DNA from: Stutzerimonas stutzeri SDM-LAC
GTDB lineage: Bacteria > Pseudomonadota > Gammaproteobacteria > Pseudomonadales > Pseudomonadaceae
Direction: 5' to 3'
DNA: 64,000 nucleotides
NCBI RefSeq assembly: GCF_000235745.1
Contig: NZ_AGSX01000067.1
Coordinates: 19,509-83,508, forward strand
Part shown: piece by piece, positions 9,754 to 19,805 of the stretch
Layout: every line of letters starts with the position of its first letter
How positions within the stretch are numbered: position 1 is the stretch's first letter
Position numbers and translations under genes: made by a program
Notes under the pieces: generated by a model
Seen by the model: the letters and a program-made list of their open reading frames with translations, nothing else
What the model was told of the DNA's origin: nothing
The model's database searches: none

Positions 9754-10542
9754 ATGGGCATGTCCCGTATAGCCGTCCTATCGTTCGGTGTTCTGCTCGT
9801 TCTCTCTGGCGCAGCCCGTGCGGAGTTGCCGAAGGACTACCAGATCATCCTGCAGACCGACAATTTCCCACCGTTCAACATGGGGCCCAACCACAAAAAT
9901 TTCGCTCGCGGAGACGAGGTTCTGGGCATCGCCACCGACACCGTGCGGGAGATATTCAAACGCGCCGGCATCGATTACAGCCTGACGCTGCGCTCGCCCT
10001 GGGACCGCATCTACACCCAGACCCTCGCCGATGCCGGCCATGGCCTGTTCTCCGTCACTCGCACCGTGCAGAACGAAGGACAGTTCAAGTGGGTTGGCCC
10101 TCTGGCCCGATACGAAAGCGTGCTGCTCGCGGCAGCGGACACGCGCGTCGACCTGAGCACGCTGATGCAGGCCAAGGGGCTGCAGATCGGTGTGCAGAAA
10201 AGCAGCGGTGTCAGCCAATATCTGGAGAGCCAAGGCCTACGACCGACTGACAGCCTCAGCGAAGAGGAAAACCTGCGCAAACTGCTCAGCGGCCGCTTGG
10301 ACCTATGGGCAACGGCCGACCCGGTCTGGCGTTACCAAGTCAAGGAGCATGGAGCAGAAGGCATCAAGCCGGTGCTGAATCTTCGCGCTGAAGATCTGTA
10401 CCTGGCGCTGCACAAGCACACGCCCGACGAAGCCGTCGAGCGTTTGCAACGCGCACTTAATGAAGTGATCAGCGAGGGCTATGCCGGCTGCAGCAACACT
10501 CCCGACCTTTGCTACCTGATCCGCGACCGCAAGGCACCGTGA
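9754..10542 (+). CDS. Periplasmic substrate-binding protein (SBP_bac_3-like)
   Basis: A 262-residue secreted solute-binding protein of the family 3 type, generally associated with amino-acid uptake or sensing. The signal peptide ends at SGAARA/E (about residue 23). The mature part has the two-lobe pattern: LQTDNFPPFNM with DTVREIFKRAGI in lobe 1, LQIGVQKSSGVSQYL at the hinge, and a C-terminal pair of cysteines (CSNTPDLC) that may form a disulfide. No permease or ATPase gene is adjacent, so it is an orphan binding protein. Ligand cannot be told from sequence. Confidence 0.85.
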   Translation: MGMSRIAVLSFGVLLVLSGAARAELPKDYQIILQTDNFPPFNMGPNHKNFARGDEVLGIATDTVREIFKRAGIDYSLTLRSPWDRIYTQTLADAGHGLFSVTRTVQNEGQFKWVGPLARYESVLLAAADTRVDLSTLMQAKGLQIGVQKSSGVSQYLESQGLRPTDSLSEEENLRKLLSGRLDLWATADPVWRYQVKEHGAEGIKPVLNLRAEDLYLALHKHTPDEAVERLQRALNEVISEGYAGCSNTPDLCYLIRDRKAP

Positions 10543-10564
10543 CCGCGCCGCATCGCGGCAACGA

Positions 10565-11260
10565 TCACACGTAGCGCGACTTGGGTGTAGCCATTGGCAG
10601 CGGGCCGTCGCCGATCAGGCGGAACTCGCCCTTGGCCGCATCGTAGGCGCGGATTTCGCTGGTGCCGATGTTGTAGACCCAGCCGTGAATGAACAGCTGC
10701 CCGCTGGCCAGCCGCGCCGCGACTGAGGGGTGCGTGCGCAGGTGATCGAGCTGGGCCAGCACGTTCTCTTCGGTCAGCACGCCCAGCGTATTGTGATCGG
10801 CGCAGCCGCAGTTTTCCTCCACCACTGTCCTGGCCACTTCGGCATGGCGCAGCCAGCTGCGTACGGTCGGCATGCCGTCGAGGCTCTTCGGATCCAGCAC
10901 CGCTTTCATCGCGCCGCAATCGGAATGGCCGCAGACGATGATGTGATGCACGCCAAGCGCCATTACCGCGAACTCGATGGCGGTCGACACGCCGCCGTTC
11001 ATGATCCCGTAGGGCGGCACGATGTTGCCGACATTACGGGTCACGAACAGGTCGCCTGGCGAACTCTGGGTGATCAGCTCCGGCAGGATGCGCGAGTCGG
11101 CGCAGGTGATGAACATTGCCCGCGGCGTCTGCTCGTGGGCCAGCTTGCTGAACAGCTCACGCTGCTCCGGGTAGATTTCTTCGCGGAACTGAATGACCCC
11201 CGCGATCAGGTTGTCGAGCGCCTCCTGCGCTGTTTCGGTCGTCTTGTCGTCGAGACTCAT
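10565..11260 (-). CDS. Beta-class carbonic anhydrase
   Basis: Interconverts carbon dioxide and bicarbonate using zinc. The 231-residue chain has the two classic blocks: CADSR (Cys53, Asp55, Arg57) and HSDCGA (His112, Cys115), which together supply the Cys2-His zinc site and the Asp-Arg dyad. No signal peptide, so cytoplasmic. It lies about 125 nt from the glutaminase gene on the same strand. A link with the pyruvate carboxylase genes further upstream (bicarbonate supply) is possible but speculative. E. coli Can is a well-studied relative; the exact subtype is not assigned. Confidence 0.93.
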   Translation of the reverse strand: MSLDDKTTETAQEALDNLIAGVIQFREEIYPEQRELFSKLAHEQTPRAMFITCADSRILPELITQSSPGDLFVTRNVGNIVPPYGIMNGGVSTAIEFAVMALGVHHIIVCGHSDCGAMKAVLDPKSLDGMPTVRSWLRHAEVARTVVEENCGCADHNTLGVLTEENVLAQLDHLRTHPSVAARLASGQLFIHGWVYNIGTSEIRAYDAAKGEFRLIGDGPLPMATPKSRYV

Positions 11261-11386
11261 AACAGGATCTCTCTTATGGTTTGGTTAGGTAAAACTGCAC
11301 GCTGGTGGCCGGGCCCTGCACCGATGTGACAGACCGTGCCGAACGCCGGGCGCTTGCCCCGACGTGATGAATCCTTAGCGATGGCC

Positions 11387-12421
11387 TCAAAAGACGGACC
11401 AGCCAATGCGCTGCGAAAGCTTCTCCAGTGCCGCCATGCCGATCAGTGAATTGCCCGCCTGGTTGAGTTCAGGCGACCAGACGCACACCGTGAAACGCCC
11501 CGGCACCACGGCCACGATGCCGCCGCCGACCCCGCTTTTGCCAGGCAGGCCGACGCGATAGGCAAAGTTGCCGGCCTCATCATAGAGCCCGCTGGTGGCC
11601 ATGATGGCATTGACCTGTTTGGCCTGGCGCGGGCTCAGCACGGGTTCGCCCCCGTTCAGACAGGCCCCGTCACGCGCGAGGAAGCCGAACGCACGGGCCA
11701 GATCAATGCAGTTCATGCGCAGCGCACAGTGATGGAAATAGCTGCGCAGCACCGCCTCGACATCGTTGTGGAAGTTACCGAAGGCTTGCATCAGATAGGC
11801 CATCGCCGCGTTGCGCGCCCGATACTGGTATTCCGACTCCGCAACCCGTGAGTCCGACACGATCAGCGGATTGCCCGACAGGTGCCGGACGAAATCGCGC
11901 ATGGACAGCGCCGGTACGGCAAAGCGCGACTGGTTGATGTCGCAGATCACCAGCGCGCCGGCATTGATGAAGGGATTGCGCGGCCGGCCGCGCTCGAACT
12001 CCAGCTGCACCAGCGAGTTGAACGGCTGCCCGGACGGCTCATGACCCAACCGCTCCCACAGCGACTCGCCGCCATGCTGGATCGCCTGGACCAGGCTGAA
12101 CACCTTGGAAATGCTCTGGATCGAAAACGGCGTTTTCGCATCGCCTGCGTAATAGAGCTCACCTTCGGCGCTGTAGACCGCGATACCCAGCTGATCGGCC
12201 GGCACGTCCGCAAGCGCTGGAATGTAATCGGCAACCTTGCCCTGCCCCAACAGGGGGCGAACTTCATCGAGGATTTCTTCAAGCAGCGCTTGCATATCTT
12301 GCGGCTCCAACCAGGTCTGTTGGATGGACGCCCCAGGCTTCGATTGCATCACACAAGCGCGCTCAGGCGTACGGCTGCATGGCCATTTCGCCGCAAGTCG
12401 GATACCGGGCACGTCTGTCAT
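11387..12421 (-). CDS. glsB: Glutaminase (serine-dependent, GlsA/GlsB family)
   Basis: Hydrolyses L-glutamine to glutamate and ammonia. The serine-dependent beta-lactamase-like fold is marked by the S-x-x-K motif in [13 protein letters not shown], plus [23 protein letters not shown] and [11 protein letters not shown]. The listed start gives 344 residues and has an excellent AAGGAGG five bases upstream. A downstream ATG at 12295 gives 302 residues, the usual family length, beginning [12 protein letters not shown], but with a weaker ribosome site. The true start is therefore undecided: the ribosome site favours the long form and homology the short one. The extra 42 residues show no clear signal peptide. 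Confidence 0.92.
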   Translation of the reverse strand: MTDVPGIRLAAKWPCSRTPERACVMQSKPGASIQQTWLEPQDMQALLEEILDEVRPLLGQGKVADYIPALADVPADQLGIAVYSAEGELYYAGDAKTPFSIQSISKVFSLVQAIQHGGESLWERLGHEPSGQPFNSLVQLEFERGRPRNPFINAGALVICDINQSRFAVPALSMRDFVRHLSGNPLIVSDSRVAESEYQYRARNAAMAYLMQAFGNFHNDVEAVLRSYFHHCALRMNCIDLARAFGFLARDGACLNGGEPVLSPRQAKQVNAIMATSGLYDEAGNFAYRVGLPGKSGVGGGIVAVVPGRFTVCVWSPELNQAGNSLIGMAALEKLSQRIGWSVF

Positions 12422-12486
12422 TCGGCCTCCTTCTGCGCGGTAGTCTTTCGAATCGACCCAGTTGCTTGAGCCGCGGCGGCACGTAT

Positions 12487-12510
12487 AAAAAAGGGAGCCT
12501 TTCGGCTCCC
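12487..12510 (-). terminator. Rho-independent terminator after pycB
   Basis: On the minus strand a perfect 7-bp stem, GGGAGCC/GGCTCCC, encloses a GAAA tetraloop and is followed by six T residues. It lies 13 nt beyond the pycB stop codon, so it most likely ends the pycA-pycB transcript. Confidence 0.9.
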
Positions 12511-12522
12511 AAGGGACAACTG

Positions 12523-14340
12523 TCAGGCTTCAATCTCTATCAGAAGATCGCCAGGGGTCACCCGGTCGCCTTTAGCCACATGCACCGCCTTAACCGTGCC
12601 GGCGATAGGCGCCTGGATTTCGGTCTCCATCTTCATCGCTTCACTGATCAGCACCGGCTGTCCGGCTCTGACCGTATCGCCTTCCTTGACCAGCACATCG
12701 ACCACGTTGCCCGGCATGCTGGTGCTGACATCGCCCGGCGCGCTGGCCTGTTTGCGCTGTCCGGCGCTGCCGCCACCGACGAAATTGTTCAGCGGCTCGA
12801 ACACCACTTCTTCCGGCATGCCGTCGATGGAGAGGAAGAAATGCCGCTTGCCCTCGCCCTTGACGCCCACTCCGGTGATGTCGACGCGATAGGTCTCGCC
12901 GTGTACGTCGATGACGAACTCGGTCGGCACGCCTTCGCCACTGGCGGCGCCCACCGCGCTGCCATCCGGGATCGGCAGCAGCACTTCCGGTTGCAACGTG
13001 CCGGCCTCGCGCTCTTCAAGGAACTTGCGGCCGATGTCCGGGAACATGGCGTAGGTCAGCACGTCCTCTTCGCTATGGGCCAGCGCGCCGATCTCCTGGC
13101 GCAGCTTGTCCAGCTCCGGCTTGATCAGATCGGCCGGACGCACCTCGATGAGCTCCTCGCCGCCGATGGCCTGGCGCTGCAGCTTCGCGTCGATGGTCCC
13201 AGGCGCCTTGCCGTAACCGCCCTGCAAGTAGAGCTTCACCTCGTTGGTGATGGTCTTGTAGCGCTCGCCGGCCAGTACGTTGAAAAACGCCTGGGTGCCG
13301 ACGATTTGCGAGGTCGGCGTGACCAGCGGCGGGTAGCCCAGGTCTTTCCGAACGCGGGGAATCTCGGCGAGCACCTCGTCCATGCGGTCGAGCGCGCCTT
13401 GCTCCTTGAGCTGGTTGGCCAGGTTGGAAATCATCCCGCCCGGCACCTGGTTGACCTGCACGCGGGTATCGACCCCGGTGAAGTCGCTTTCGAACTGGTG
13501 GTACTTCTTGCGCACCGCGTAGAAATACAGGCCGATCTCCTGGATCAGCTCGAGGTCCAGACCGGTGTCGTATGGGGTACCGCGCAGCGCGGCGACCATC
13601 GACTCGGTGCCCGGATGGCTGGTGCCCCAGGCCATGGAGGAGATCGCCGTGTCGATGTGGTCGGCACCGTTCTCGATCGCCTTGAGCTGGCACATGCTGG
13701 CCACGCCGGCGGTGTCGTGCGAGTGGATGAACACCGGCAGGTCGATCTCGGCTTTCAGTGCGCGCACCAGATCGCCGGTGGCGAACGGCGTCAGCAGACC
13801 GGCCATGTCCTTGATCGCGATGGAATCGACGCCCATGTCGCGCATCGCCCGGCCCTGCTCGACGAACAGCTCGACGGTGTGCACCGGGCTGGTGGTGTAG
13901 GCGATGGTGCCCTGGGCGTGCTTGCCGGTCTTCTTCACCGCCTTGATGGCGGTTTCCAGGTTCCGCACGTCATTCATCGCATCGAAAATGCGGAACACGT
14001 CGATGCCGTTTTCGGCCGCCTTGGCGCAGAAGGCCTCGACCACGTCGTCGGCGTAATGCCGGTAGCCCAGCAGGTTCTGGCCGCGCAGCAGCATTTGCAG
14101 GCGGGTGTTGGGCAGCGCCGCCTTGAGTTGGCGCAGGCGCTCCCAGGGGTCTTCCTTGAGGAAGCGCACACAGGCGTCGAACGTCGCGCCGCCCCAGACT
14201 TCCAGCGACCAGTAGCCGACGCGGTCGAGCTTGTCGCAAATAGGCAGCATGTCCTCGGTGCGCATGCGGGTGGCCAGCAGGGACTGGTGAGCGTCGCGCA
14301 GGATGGTGTCGGTAACGGTGATTTTCTTCTGAGCAGTCAT
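12523..14340 (-). CDS. pycB: Pyruvate carboxylase subunit B (carboxyltransferase and biotin carrier)
   Basis: Transfers the carboxyl group from carboxybiotin to pyruvate, giving oxaloacetate (an anaplerotic step). The 605 residues contain an HMG-CoA-lyase-like carboxyltransferase barrel ([17 protein letters not shown] at the start; a conserved carboxylase domain after it) and a C-terminal biotinyl domain with EAMKMET, biotin on Lys near 570. It is preceded 10 nt upstream by pycA, which supplies biotin carboxylase. The pair corresponds to the two-subunit pyruvate carboxylase of pseudomonads. The alternative, oxaloacetate decarboxylase alpha (OadA), is less likely because no oadB or oadG accompanies it. 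Confidence 0.93.
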   Translation of the reverse strand: MTAQKKITVTDTILRDAHQSLLATRMRTEDMLPICDKLDRVGYWSLEVWGGATFDACVRFLKEDPWERLRQLKAALPNTRLQMLLRGQNLLGYRHYADDVVEAFCAKAAENGIDVFRIFDAMNDVRNLETAIKAVKKTGKHAQGTIAYTTSPVHTVELFVEQGRAMRDMGVDSIAIKDMAGLLTPFATGDLVRALKAEIDLPVFIHSHDTAGVASMCQLKAIENGADHIDTAISSMAWGTSHPGTESMVAALRGTPYDTGLDLELIQEIGLYFYAVRKKYHQFESDFTGVDTRVQVNQVPGGMISNLANQLKEQGALDRMDEVLAEIPRVRKDLGYPPLVTPTSQIVGTQAFFNVLAGERYKTITNEVKLYLQGGYGKAPGTIDAKLQRQAIGGEELIEVRPADLIKPELDKLRQEIGALAHSEEDVLTYAMFPDIGRKFLEEREAGTLQPEVLLPIPDGSAVGAASGEGVPTEFVIDVHGETYRVDITGVGVKGEGKRHFFLSIDGMPEEVVFEPLNNFVGGGSAGQRKQASAPGDVSTSMPGNVVDVLVKEGDTVRAGQPVLISEAMKMETEIQAPIAGTVKAVHVAKGDRVTPGDLLIEIEA

Positions 14341-14350
14341 GGTTCGTTCC

Positions 14351-15766
14351 TCACAGTCCTGCGTGGGCGGCGATGGCGGCAGCGATGGCCAGGGCCAGTT
14401 CGCCCGGCTTGCGTTTGATCGAGTAATTCAGCAGTTCCGGATGGTTATCCACGAAGCTGGTGTTGAACTGACCGCTGCGAAAATCCGGGTTGTCGAGAAT
14501 CTTCTGGTAATAGGTCGCCGTGGTTTTCACGCCTTGCACGCGCATGTCGTCCAGTGCGCGCGAGCCGCGTGCCAGCGCCTCTTCCCAGGTCAGCGCCCAG
14601 ACGATGAGCTTCAGGCACATGGAGTCGTAGTACGGCGGAATGGTGTAGCCGGTGTAGATCGCCGTGTCGGTGCGCACGCCGGGGCCGCCGGGCGCGTAGT
14701 AGCGGGTGATCTTGCCGAAGCAGGGCAGGAAGTTGTTGCGCGGCTCCTCGGCGTTGATGCGGAACTGCAGGGCGAAGCCGCGATACTGGATGTCTTCCTG
14801 CTTGACCGAGAGCGGCAGGCCCGAGGCGATGCGGATCTGCTCGCGGACGATGTCGATGCCGGTGATTTCCTCGGTGATGGTGTGTTCCACCTGCACGCGA
14901 GTGTTCATTTCCATGAAATACACCTCGCCATCGGCGAGCAGGAATTCCACGGTACCGGCGTTCTCGTAACCCACCGCCTTGGCCGCGCGCACCGCGAGAT
15001 CGCCGATATAGGCGCGCTGCTCCGGGGTCAGCTGCGGGCTGGGGGCGATCTCAATGAGCTTCTGGTTGCGCCGCTGGATCGAGCAGTCGCGCTCGAACAG
15101 ATGCACGGTGTTGCCGAAGGAGTCGGCCAACACCTGAGCCTCGATATGCTTGGGCTCGACGATGCACTTTTCGAGGAATACATCCGCCGAACCAAAGGCC
15201 TTGGTCGCCTCGGAGATGACGCGCGGATAAGCTTGCGCTAGCTCTTCGCGCGAGTTGCAGCGGCGAATGCCGCGGCCGCCGCCGCCGGAGGTCGCCTTGA
15301 GCATGACCGGATAGCCGATACGCTCGGCCTCAGCCAAGGCTTCGTCGACATCCGCCACGTTGCCTTCGGTGCCAGGCGTGACCGGCACGCCGGCCTTGAT
15401 CATGCTGCGCCGCGCTTCGGTCTTGTCGCCCATGCGGCGGATCACTTCGGCGCTGGGGCCGACAAAGCGGATACCGCGCTCGGCGCAGATTTCCGCTAGC
15501 TCGGCATTCTCGGAGAGGAAACCATAGCCGGGATGCAGCGCATCGCAACCGGTCTCGACGGCAAGATTTACCAACTTGCGTGGGTTCAGGTACCCGGCCA
15601 GCGGGTCTTCACCAATGAAATACGCCTCATCGGCGCGCTTGACATGCAGGGCGTGGCGGTCAGGTTCGGCAAAAACCGCTACCGAGCGCACACCCATTTC
15701 GGCACAGGCCCGCACGATGCGGACGGCTATTTCACCGCGATTGGCGATCAGCAGCTTTTTGATCAC
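14351..15766 (-). CDS. pycA: Pyruvate carboxylase subunit A (biotin carboxylase)
   Basis: ATP-dependent carboxylation of biotin on PycB. The GTG start gives the family N-terminus (IKKLLIANRGEIAVRI) and has a GAGGGA seven bases upstream; an ATG nine codons earlier adds residues not typical of the family. The 471-residue length is right. Motifs are the ATP-grasp glycine loop ATSGGGGRGIRR, EKCIVEPKHIEAQVL, the metal-binding FMEMNTRVQVEHT, and GFALQFRINAEEP. It resembles acetyl-CoA carboxylase subunit AccC, but pairing with pycB points to pyruvate carboxylase. The LysR regulator PycR found beside pycA in P. aeruginosa is not next to it here. Confidence 0.93.
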   Translation of the reverse strand: MIKKLLIANRGEIAVRIVRACAEMGVRSVAVFAEPDRHALHVKRADEAYFIGEDPLAGYLNPRKLVNLAVETGCDALHPGYGFLSENAELAEICAERGIRFVGPSAEVIRRMGDKTEARRSMIKAGVPVTPGTEGNVADVDEALAEAERIGYPVMLKATSGGGGRGIRRCNSREELAQAYPRVISEATKAFGSADVFLEKCIVEPKHIEAQVLADSFGNTVHLFERDCSIQRRNQKLIEIAPSPQLTPEQRAYIGDLAVRAAKAVGYENAGTVEFLLADGEVYFMEMNTRVQVEHTITEEITGIDIVREQIRIASGLPLSVKQEDIQYRGFALQFRINAEEPRNNFLPCFGKITRYYAPGGPGVRTDTAIYTGYTIPPYYDSMCLKLIVWALTWEEALARGSRALDDMRVQGVKTTATYYQKILDNPDFRSGQFNTSFVDNHPELLNYSIKRKPGELALAIAAAIAAHAGL

Positions 15767-16053
15767 GCTGTCATCCCTCGGTCGATGGGGCAAAGGCCGC
15801 CTGGCGGAGGCCGTGTAGCGCTTGCATCCCGTGCAAGCCCATAAACCCTACGCCCATCGGAGTGATAACTGAAAATAAATAATAGTTTGCTGCTGAATAG
15901 GTAATTACTTATATCTAGCGAATTTGCAGTCGAAGGGTGTCATTTTTTCGCGATAAAAAATGATCAAACGCATGAAAGGATTGGAGTACGGCAGGCGGGC
16001 CGACAGATACGATCGCCGCCTCGAATCGCCGCCGCTCCGGCTATCTGACGCGT

Positions 16054-16503
16054 TCAGCTATCAGTGGCAACGGCGCGGATGCGATCAACCATACTTCGCA
16101 GGCCATTGCCACGCGTCGGCGATATGTGCCGAAACAGGTCGAGGGTGCGAAACACGTCGTCGATGTCGACCGCCAACAGGTCTTCGGGGGTGCGAGCATT
16201 CAGCGCGACCAGCACGATCGCGGCCAGTCCTTTGACGATGATCGCGTCGCTGTCGATGAGAAAGAACAGCTTGCCGCTCGCCGGATCTTTCAGATGCGTC
16301 AGCCAGACCTGACTCTGGCAGCCCTGGACGAAGTTGTCTTCGGTGCGCTCGTCATCGGGAAATGCCGGCAGTTTACGCCCCAGATCGACGATGTAGGCGT
16401 AGCGGTCTTCCCAGTCATCAAGCACGTCGAACGCGTCCACGACGTCGTCCAGACGAATGTCGGTGCCGAGGCTGGTGTGGGTAAAGTCGGTACTGGTCGT
16501 CAT
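16054..16503 (-). CDS. sufE: Sulfur acceptor protein SufE
   Basis: SufE takes persulfide sulfur from SufS and passes it to SufB in the SUF iron-sulfur assembly pathway. The 149-residue protein has the acceptor cysteine in NFVQGCQSQVWL, identical in pattern to E. coli SufE, plus the N-terminal WEDRYAYIVDLGRKLP. It is the last gene of the minus-strand suf operon, following sufT by about 60 nt. Cytoplasmic. A 287-nt gap separates it from pycA, where I see no gene. Confidence 0.95.
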   Translation of the reverse strand: MTTSTDFTHTSLGTDIRLDDVVDAFDVLDDWEDRYAYIVDLGRKLPAFPDDERTEDNFVQGCQSQVWLTHLKDPASGKLFFLIDSDAIIVKGLAAIVLVALNARTPEDLLAVDIDDVFRTLDLFRHISPTRGNGLRSMVDRIRAVATDS

Positions 16504-16566
16504 AAGGCGCGGTTCGATTCTGTGGGCATCATTGCGGGTGGGTAACGGGCTGCATGAGGTATCGCC

Positions 16567-17094
16567 TCACAGCATCCCCAGTTCCAACTTGGCTTCGTCG
16601 GTCAACATATCGCTGTTCCACGGCGGGTCAAAGGTGATTTCCACCGCCACTTCTTCGACGTTGGGAACCTCCTGGAGCTTTCGCTTGACGTCGTCGGCGA
16701 TCACCTGGCCCATGCCACATCCCGCCGCCGTCAACGTCATCAGAACGTCGATCCGGTGTCCGCTGATCCTGCAATCATAGATCAGCCCCAGGTCCACTAC
16801 GTTCACCGGTATTTCCGGGTCGTAGCAGGCGCGCATGGCTTCCCAGACCTGACTCTCGTTGATCGAGCCATCCGCGGTCTCCTCGAACCTGTTCTGCAAC
16901 GGCTGCTTGCCCAGCCCGTCGGCGTCATGGCCTTCGATACGTACCAGATTGCCATTCAGCGCGACGGTAAAGCTGCCGCCCAGCGACTGGGTGATGGTTA
17001 CGAACGTATCCGCCGGAACCATAACCTCGGTACCCGAAGGCACCAGTCGGCCGGCTATTTCACGTTTGGTGAGCACTACTTCCCGTTCATGCAT
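16567..17094 (-). CDS. sufT: Fe-S assembly protein SufT (MIP18 family)
   Basis: A 175-residue MIP18/DUF59-type protein that aids Fe-S cluster maturation, in pseudomonads and Gram-positives often encoded with suf genes. The start at MHEREVVLTKREI is favoured over an ATG 14 codons earlier because AGGAG precedes it by nine bases. The C-terminal DUF59 domain contains VWEAMRACYDPEIPVNVVDLGLIYD, followed by MTLTAAGCGMGQVI with the conserved Cys. The N-terminal part is the SufT-specific extension. It sits between sufS and sufE, as expected for a SUF accessory factor. Confidence 0.9.
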   Translation of the reverse strand: MHEREVVLTKREIAGRLVPSGTEVMVPADTFVTITQSLGGSFTVALNGNLVRIEGHDADGLGKQPLQNRFEETADGSINESQVWEAMRACYDPEIPVNVVDLGLIYDCRISGHRIDVLMTLTAAGCGMGQVIADDVKRKLQEVPNVEEVAVEITFDPPWNSDMLTDEAKLELGML

Positions 17095-17224
17095 GTTGTC
17101 GGGCTCCTCTATCTTGGCTGTCCCGGCAGTGCGCATGCGCCGTGACGCCTTCGGTCATTTGAGTCATTCGCCGTCAGCCTGGCCAGCGCACCGGATGCGG
17201 TTCAAAGCGCGCCGCGGGTGCGCC

Positions 17225-18502
17225 TTACCCGGCAAACAGCCGCTGCAGTTTCGCCAGCGCCTGGAACAGCTGATCAACCTCCTCCAGCGTGTTGTAGAAC
17301 GCGAAGGACGCGCGTGCCGAGCCACTCTCGCCGAAGCGGTCCATCAGCGGCATGGCGCAGTGATTACCGGTGCGGATGGCGATGCCCTGTTGATCGAGCA
17401 ATGTGCCGATATCGCTGGAATGCAGCCCCTGAATCTGAAACGACAACACGGGAACCTTATGCCGCGCAGTGCCCATGATCGTCATGCCTGGTACCGTCTC
17501 GACCAGTTCGTTGGCGCGCTGCAATAGCGCAGCCTCCACCGCTTCCACAGCCTCGCGGTCAAGCCCGTCGAGATACTGGATGGCGGCTTCGAGTCCGATG
17601 GCTTCGGCAATCGCTGGCGTACCGGCTTCGAAGCGGTGAGGCAACGCCGCCCAGGTGGTTTTCGCGAACGTCACCCGCTCGATCATCTCTCCGCCGCCCT
17701 GAAACGGCGACAGCTGCTCGAGGATGCTTTCGCGCCCGTACAGCACGCCAATTCCGGTCGGCCCCAGCAACTTGTGGGATGAAAACGCGTAGAAGTCGCA
17801 GTCCAGCTCGCGTACATCCACCTTCAGATGAGGGACCGCCTGGGCGCCGTCGATGACTGTGATCACGCCCTGGGCCCGGGCCGTGGCGATCATCTCGCGA
17901 ACCGGATTGATCGTTCCCAGCACATTCGACACGTGTGTCATGGCCAGCACGCGGGTTCGATCCGTCAGTTGTTCGCTGAAACTTTGTTGGTCCAGCTCGC
18001 CTTCGTCGGTGACCGCGATGACCCGCAGTTCGGCGCCGGTGCGCTCGCAGACCATCTGCCAGGGCACGATATTGGCGTGATGTTCCATGTGGGTAACGAG
18101 AATCTGGTCGCCGGGCTTGAGCATCGTGGCCAGGCCGTTGGCGACGATGTTTATGGCCTCGGTGGTGCCTCGGGTCCAGATGATTTCCCGCGTGCTGGCG
18201 GCATTGATGAATGCGCGGACCGTCTCGCGGGCCGACTCGAACGCGACGGTGGCCCTGTCGCCCAGGGTGTGGGCGCCGCGGTGCACGTTGCTGTGCGAGG
18301 TGCGGTAGTAACGATCCATCGCCTCGATGACCGGGACAGGTTTCTGCGCTGAAGCGGCGTTGTCCAGGTACACCAGCGGCTTGCCGTTGACCGTCTCGCC
18401 AAGAATCGGAAAATCAGCCCGAATACGGTCGATATCCAGCCGCGGCCTGCTGGATAGGGCGGGAGTCGGGGCGGAGCCTGCGTGGCGGACAGCTTCGGTC
18501 AT
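17225..18502 (-). CDS. sufS: Cysteine desulfurase SufS
   Basis: A pyridoxal-phosphate enzyme that takes sulfur from L-cysteine as a persulfide for SufE. The 425 residues include LVYLDNAASAQKP near the N-terminus, the PLP-Lys region YAFSSHKLLGPTGIGVLYG, and the catalytic Cys loop RTGNHCAMPLM near the C-terminus, the type II desulfurase signature. About 20 N-terminal residues before LDIDRIRADFP are poorly conserved. Six nucleotides separate it from sufD, so the operon order sufB-C-D-S is tightly packed. Cytoplasmic. Confidence 0.96.
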   Translation of the reverse strand: MTEAVRHAGSAPTPALSSRPRLDIDRIRADFPILGETVNGKPLVYLDNAASAQKPVPVIEAMDRYYRTSHSNVHRGAHTLGDRATVAFESARETVRAFINAASTREIIWTRGTTEAINIVANGLATMLKPGDQILVTHMEHHANIVPWQMVCERTGAELRVIAVTDEGELDQQSFSEQLTDRTRVLAMTHVSNVLGTINPVREMIATARAQGVITVIDGAQAVPHLKVDVRELDCDFYAFSSHKLLGPTGIGVLYGRESILEQLSPFQGGGEMIERVTFAKTTWAALPHRFEAGTPAIAEAIGLEAAIQYLDGLDREAVEAVEAALLQRANELVETVPGMTIMGTARHKVPVLSFQIQGLHSSDIGTLLDQQGIAIRTGNHCAMPLMDRFGESGSARASFAFYNTLEEVDQLFQALAKLQRLFAG

Positions 18503-18508
18503 GGCAGG

Positions 18509-19798
18509 TCAATCCTCGATAAGGTTGTTCTGAATGAAACCGGCCAGCCGCTCATCGATCCACGCGCGTACATCTTCCAGCGGAATCTGGGCGACCAGTT
18601 CGTTGATGAAGCCCATGCTCAGCAGGGTCCTGGCCTCGGCCCTGTCGATGCCGCGGGACAGGAGAAAGAACATCGCCTCCGGGTCGAGCTGGCCAATGGT
18701 GGCGCCGTGGCCGCACTTGACGTCATCGGCGTAGATCTCGAGCTCGGGCTTGGTATCGATCGACGCGTGTGGCGACAGCAGCAGATTCTTGCTGTTCATC
18801 TGCGCACTGGTCTTCTGGGCATCGCGGTGGATATGAATGCGGCCGTTGAAGACACTGTGGGACGTGCCCGCAGCCATGCACCGGTAGTTCTCTTCGCTGG
18901 TGCAATTGGCGGCGATGTGTTCGAGCACCGTGTGGTTGTCGTAGTGCTGATTGTTCTGGGTGACGGCAACGCCATTCAGCAGGCAATGCGCGCCGGGCGC
19001 CTCGAAACGGACCTGCAGGTCATGCCGACGCAGCGTGCCGCCAAAGCCGAAGCAGTGGCTCTCGAAATGGCTGCCGCCCGCCAGACGCACGCCTGTCGCC
19101 CCGACGTGGCCAACCGATTCGGGTTCGAGTGCAAGGCGGATGTAGGTCAGCGTGGCGCCCTCGCCGACATCGGCCTCGGTAACCGCATCGACCAGATAAG
19201 CCTGCGCGTCGGTGGCTTCGTACTGCTCGACCAGCGTAAGCGTGCTGCGCTCCGCCATCGTCAGCATGATCCGTGGGTAAACCGAACCGCTCTGCTGGGC
19301 ATCCGTCAGGATCTGGATATACAGCGGGCGGTCGACTTCGGTCTCGGCCGCGACCTCGACCAGCACGCCATCTTCCAGGCGCGCCGTGTTCAGGCGAGCC
19401 AGCTGGGTCGTTGCGGTGTCCAGCGCCTGGTCGAGACGCGCTGCGAGCTGCTGCGCCCGGTCGACATCGAGCTCACTGAATGGCGTGACGCGAAAGCCCG
19501 CCTGGTCCGGTAGCTCAGAGGCCGCGAGGTCGACCAGACCGTTGCGAATGACGATCCGATAGCCGCTGACCGCCATGGGCTCCAGCACTTGCGTGCCTTC
19601 TTCGAGGGCTGGGGCGAGCGCTTCATCGAACGACAGATAACGGCTGGAATACTTCCAGTTTTCGGTCTTGCGCGTAGGCAGCGGCATATCCTGCAATGCC
19701 CTGCCGCGTGCTGTTCTGAGTTCGCGCAACGGCTGCGGCAAACGCTCGCCGCCATCAGCCAGAAACGCTGCAGGCAATGTCGGTACTGCCTTCATCAT
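18509..19798 (-). CDS. sufD: SUF scaffold subunit SufD
   Basis: SufD forms the SufBC2D scaffold on which Fe-S clusters are assembled. The 429-residue protein has the parallel beta-helix core and the C-terminal conserved helical block, with CGHGATIGQLDPEAMFFLLSRGI as the clearest signature. The N-terminal region contains LPTRKTENWKYSS, the start of the helical domain. Two adjacent ATGs (MM) make the exact first codon uncertain by one residue. It overlaps no neighbour and follows sufC by 7 nt. Confidence 0.95.
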   Translation of the reverse strand: MMKAVPTLPAAFLADGGERLPQPLRELRTARGRALQDMPLPTRKTENWKYSSRYLSFDEALAPALEEGTQVLEPMAVSGYRIVIRNGLVDLAASELPDQAGFRVTPFSELDVDRAQQLAARLDQALDTATTQLARLNTARLEDGVLVEVAAETEVDRPLYIQILTDAQQSGSVYPRIMLTMAERSTLTLVEQYEATDAQAYLVDAVTEADVGEGATLTYIRLALEPESVGHVGATGVRLAGGSHFESHCFGFGGTLRRHDLQVRFEAPGAHCLLNGVAVTQNNQHYDNHTVLEHIAANCTSEENYRCMAAGTSHSVFNGRIHIHRDAQKTSAQMNSKNLLLSPHASIDTKPELEIYADDVKCGHGATIGQLDPEAMFFLLSRGIDRAEARTLLSMGFINELVAQIPLEDVRAWIDERLAGFIQNNLIED

Positions 19799-19805
19799 GG
19801 CCTCC

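Noticed and set aside
12379-14418. Long plus-strand open frame opposite pycB
   Set aside because: Antisense shadow of pycB; His/Val/Gly-rich composition typical of such shadows.
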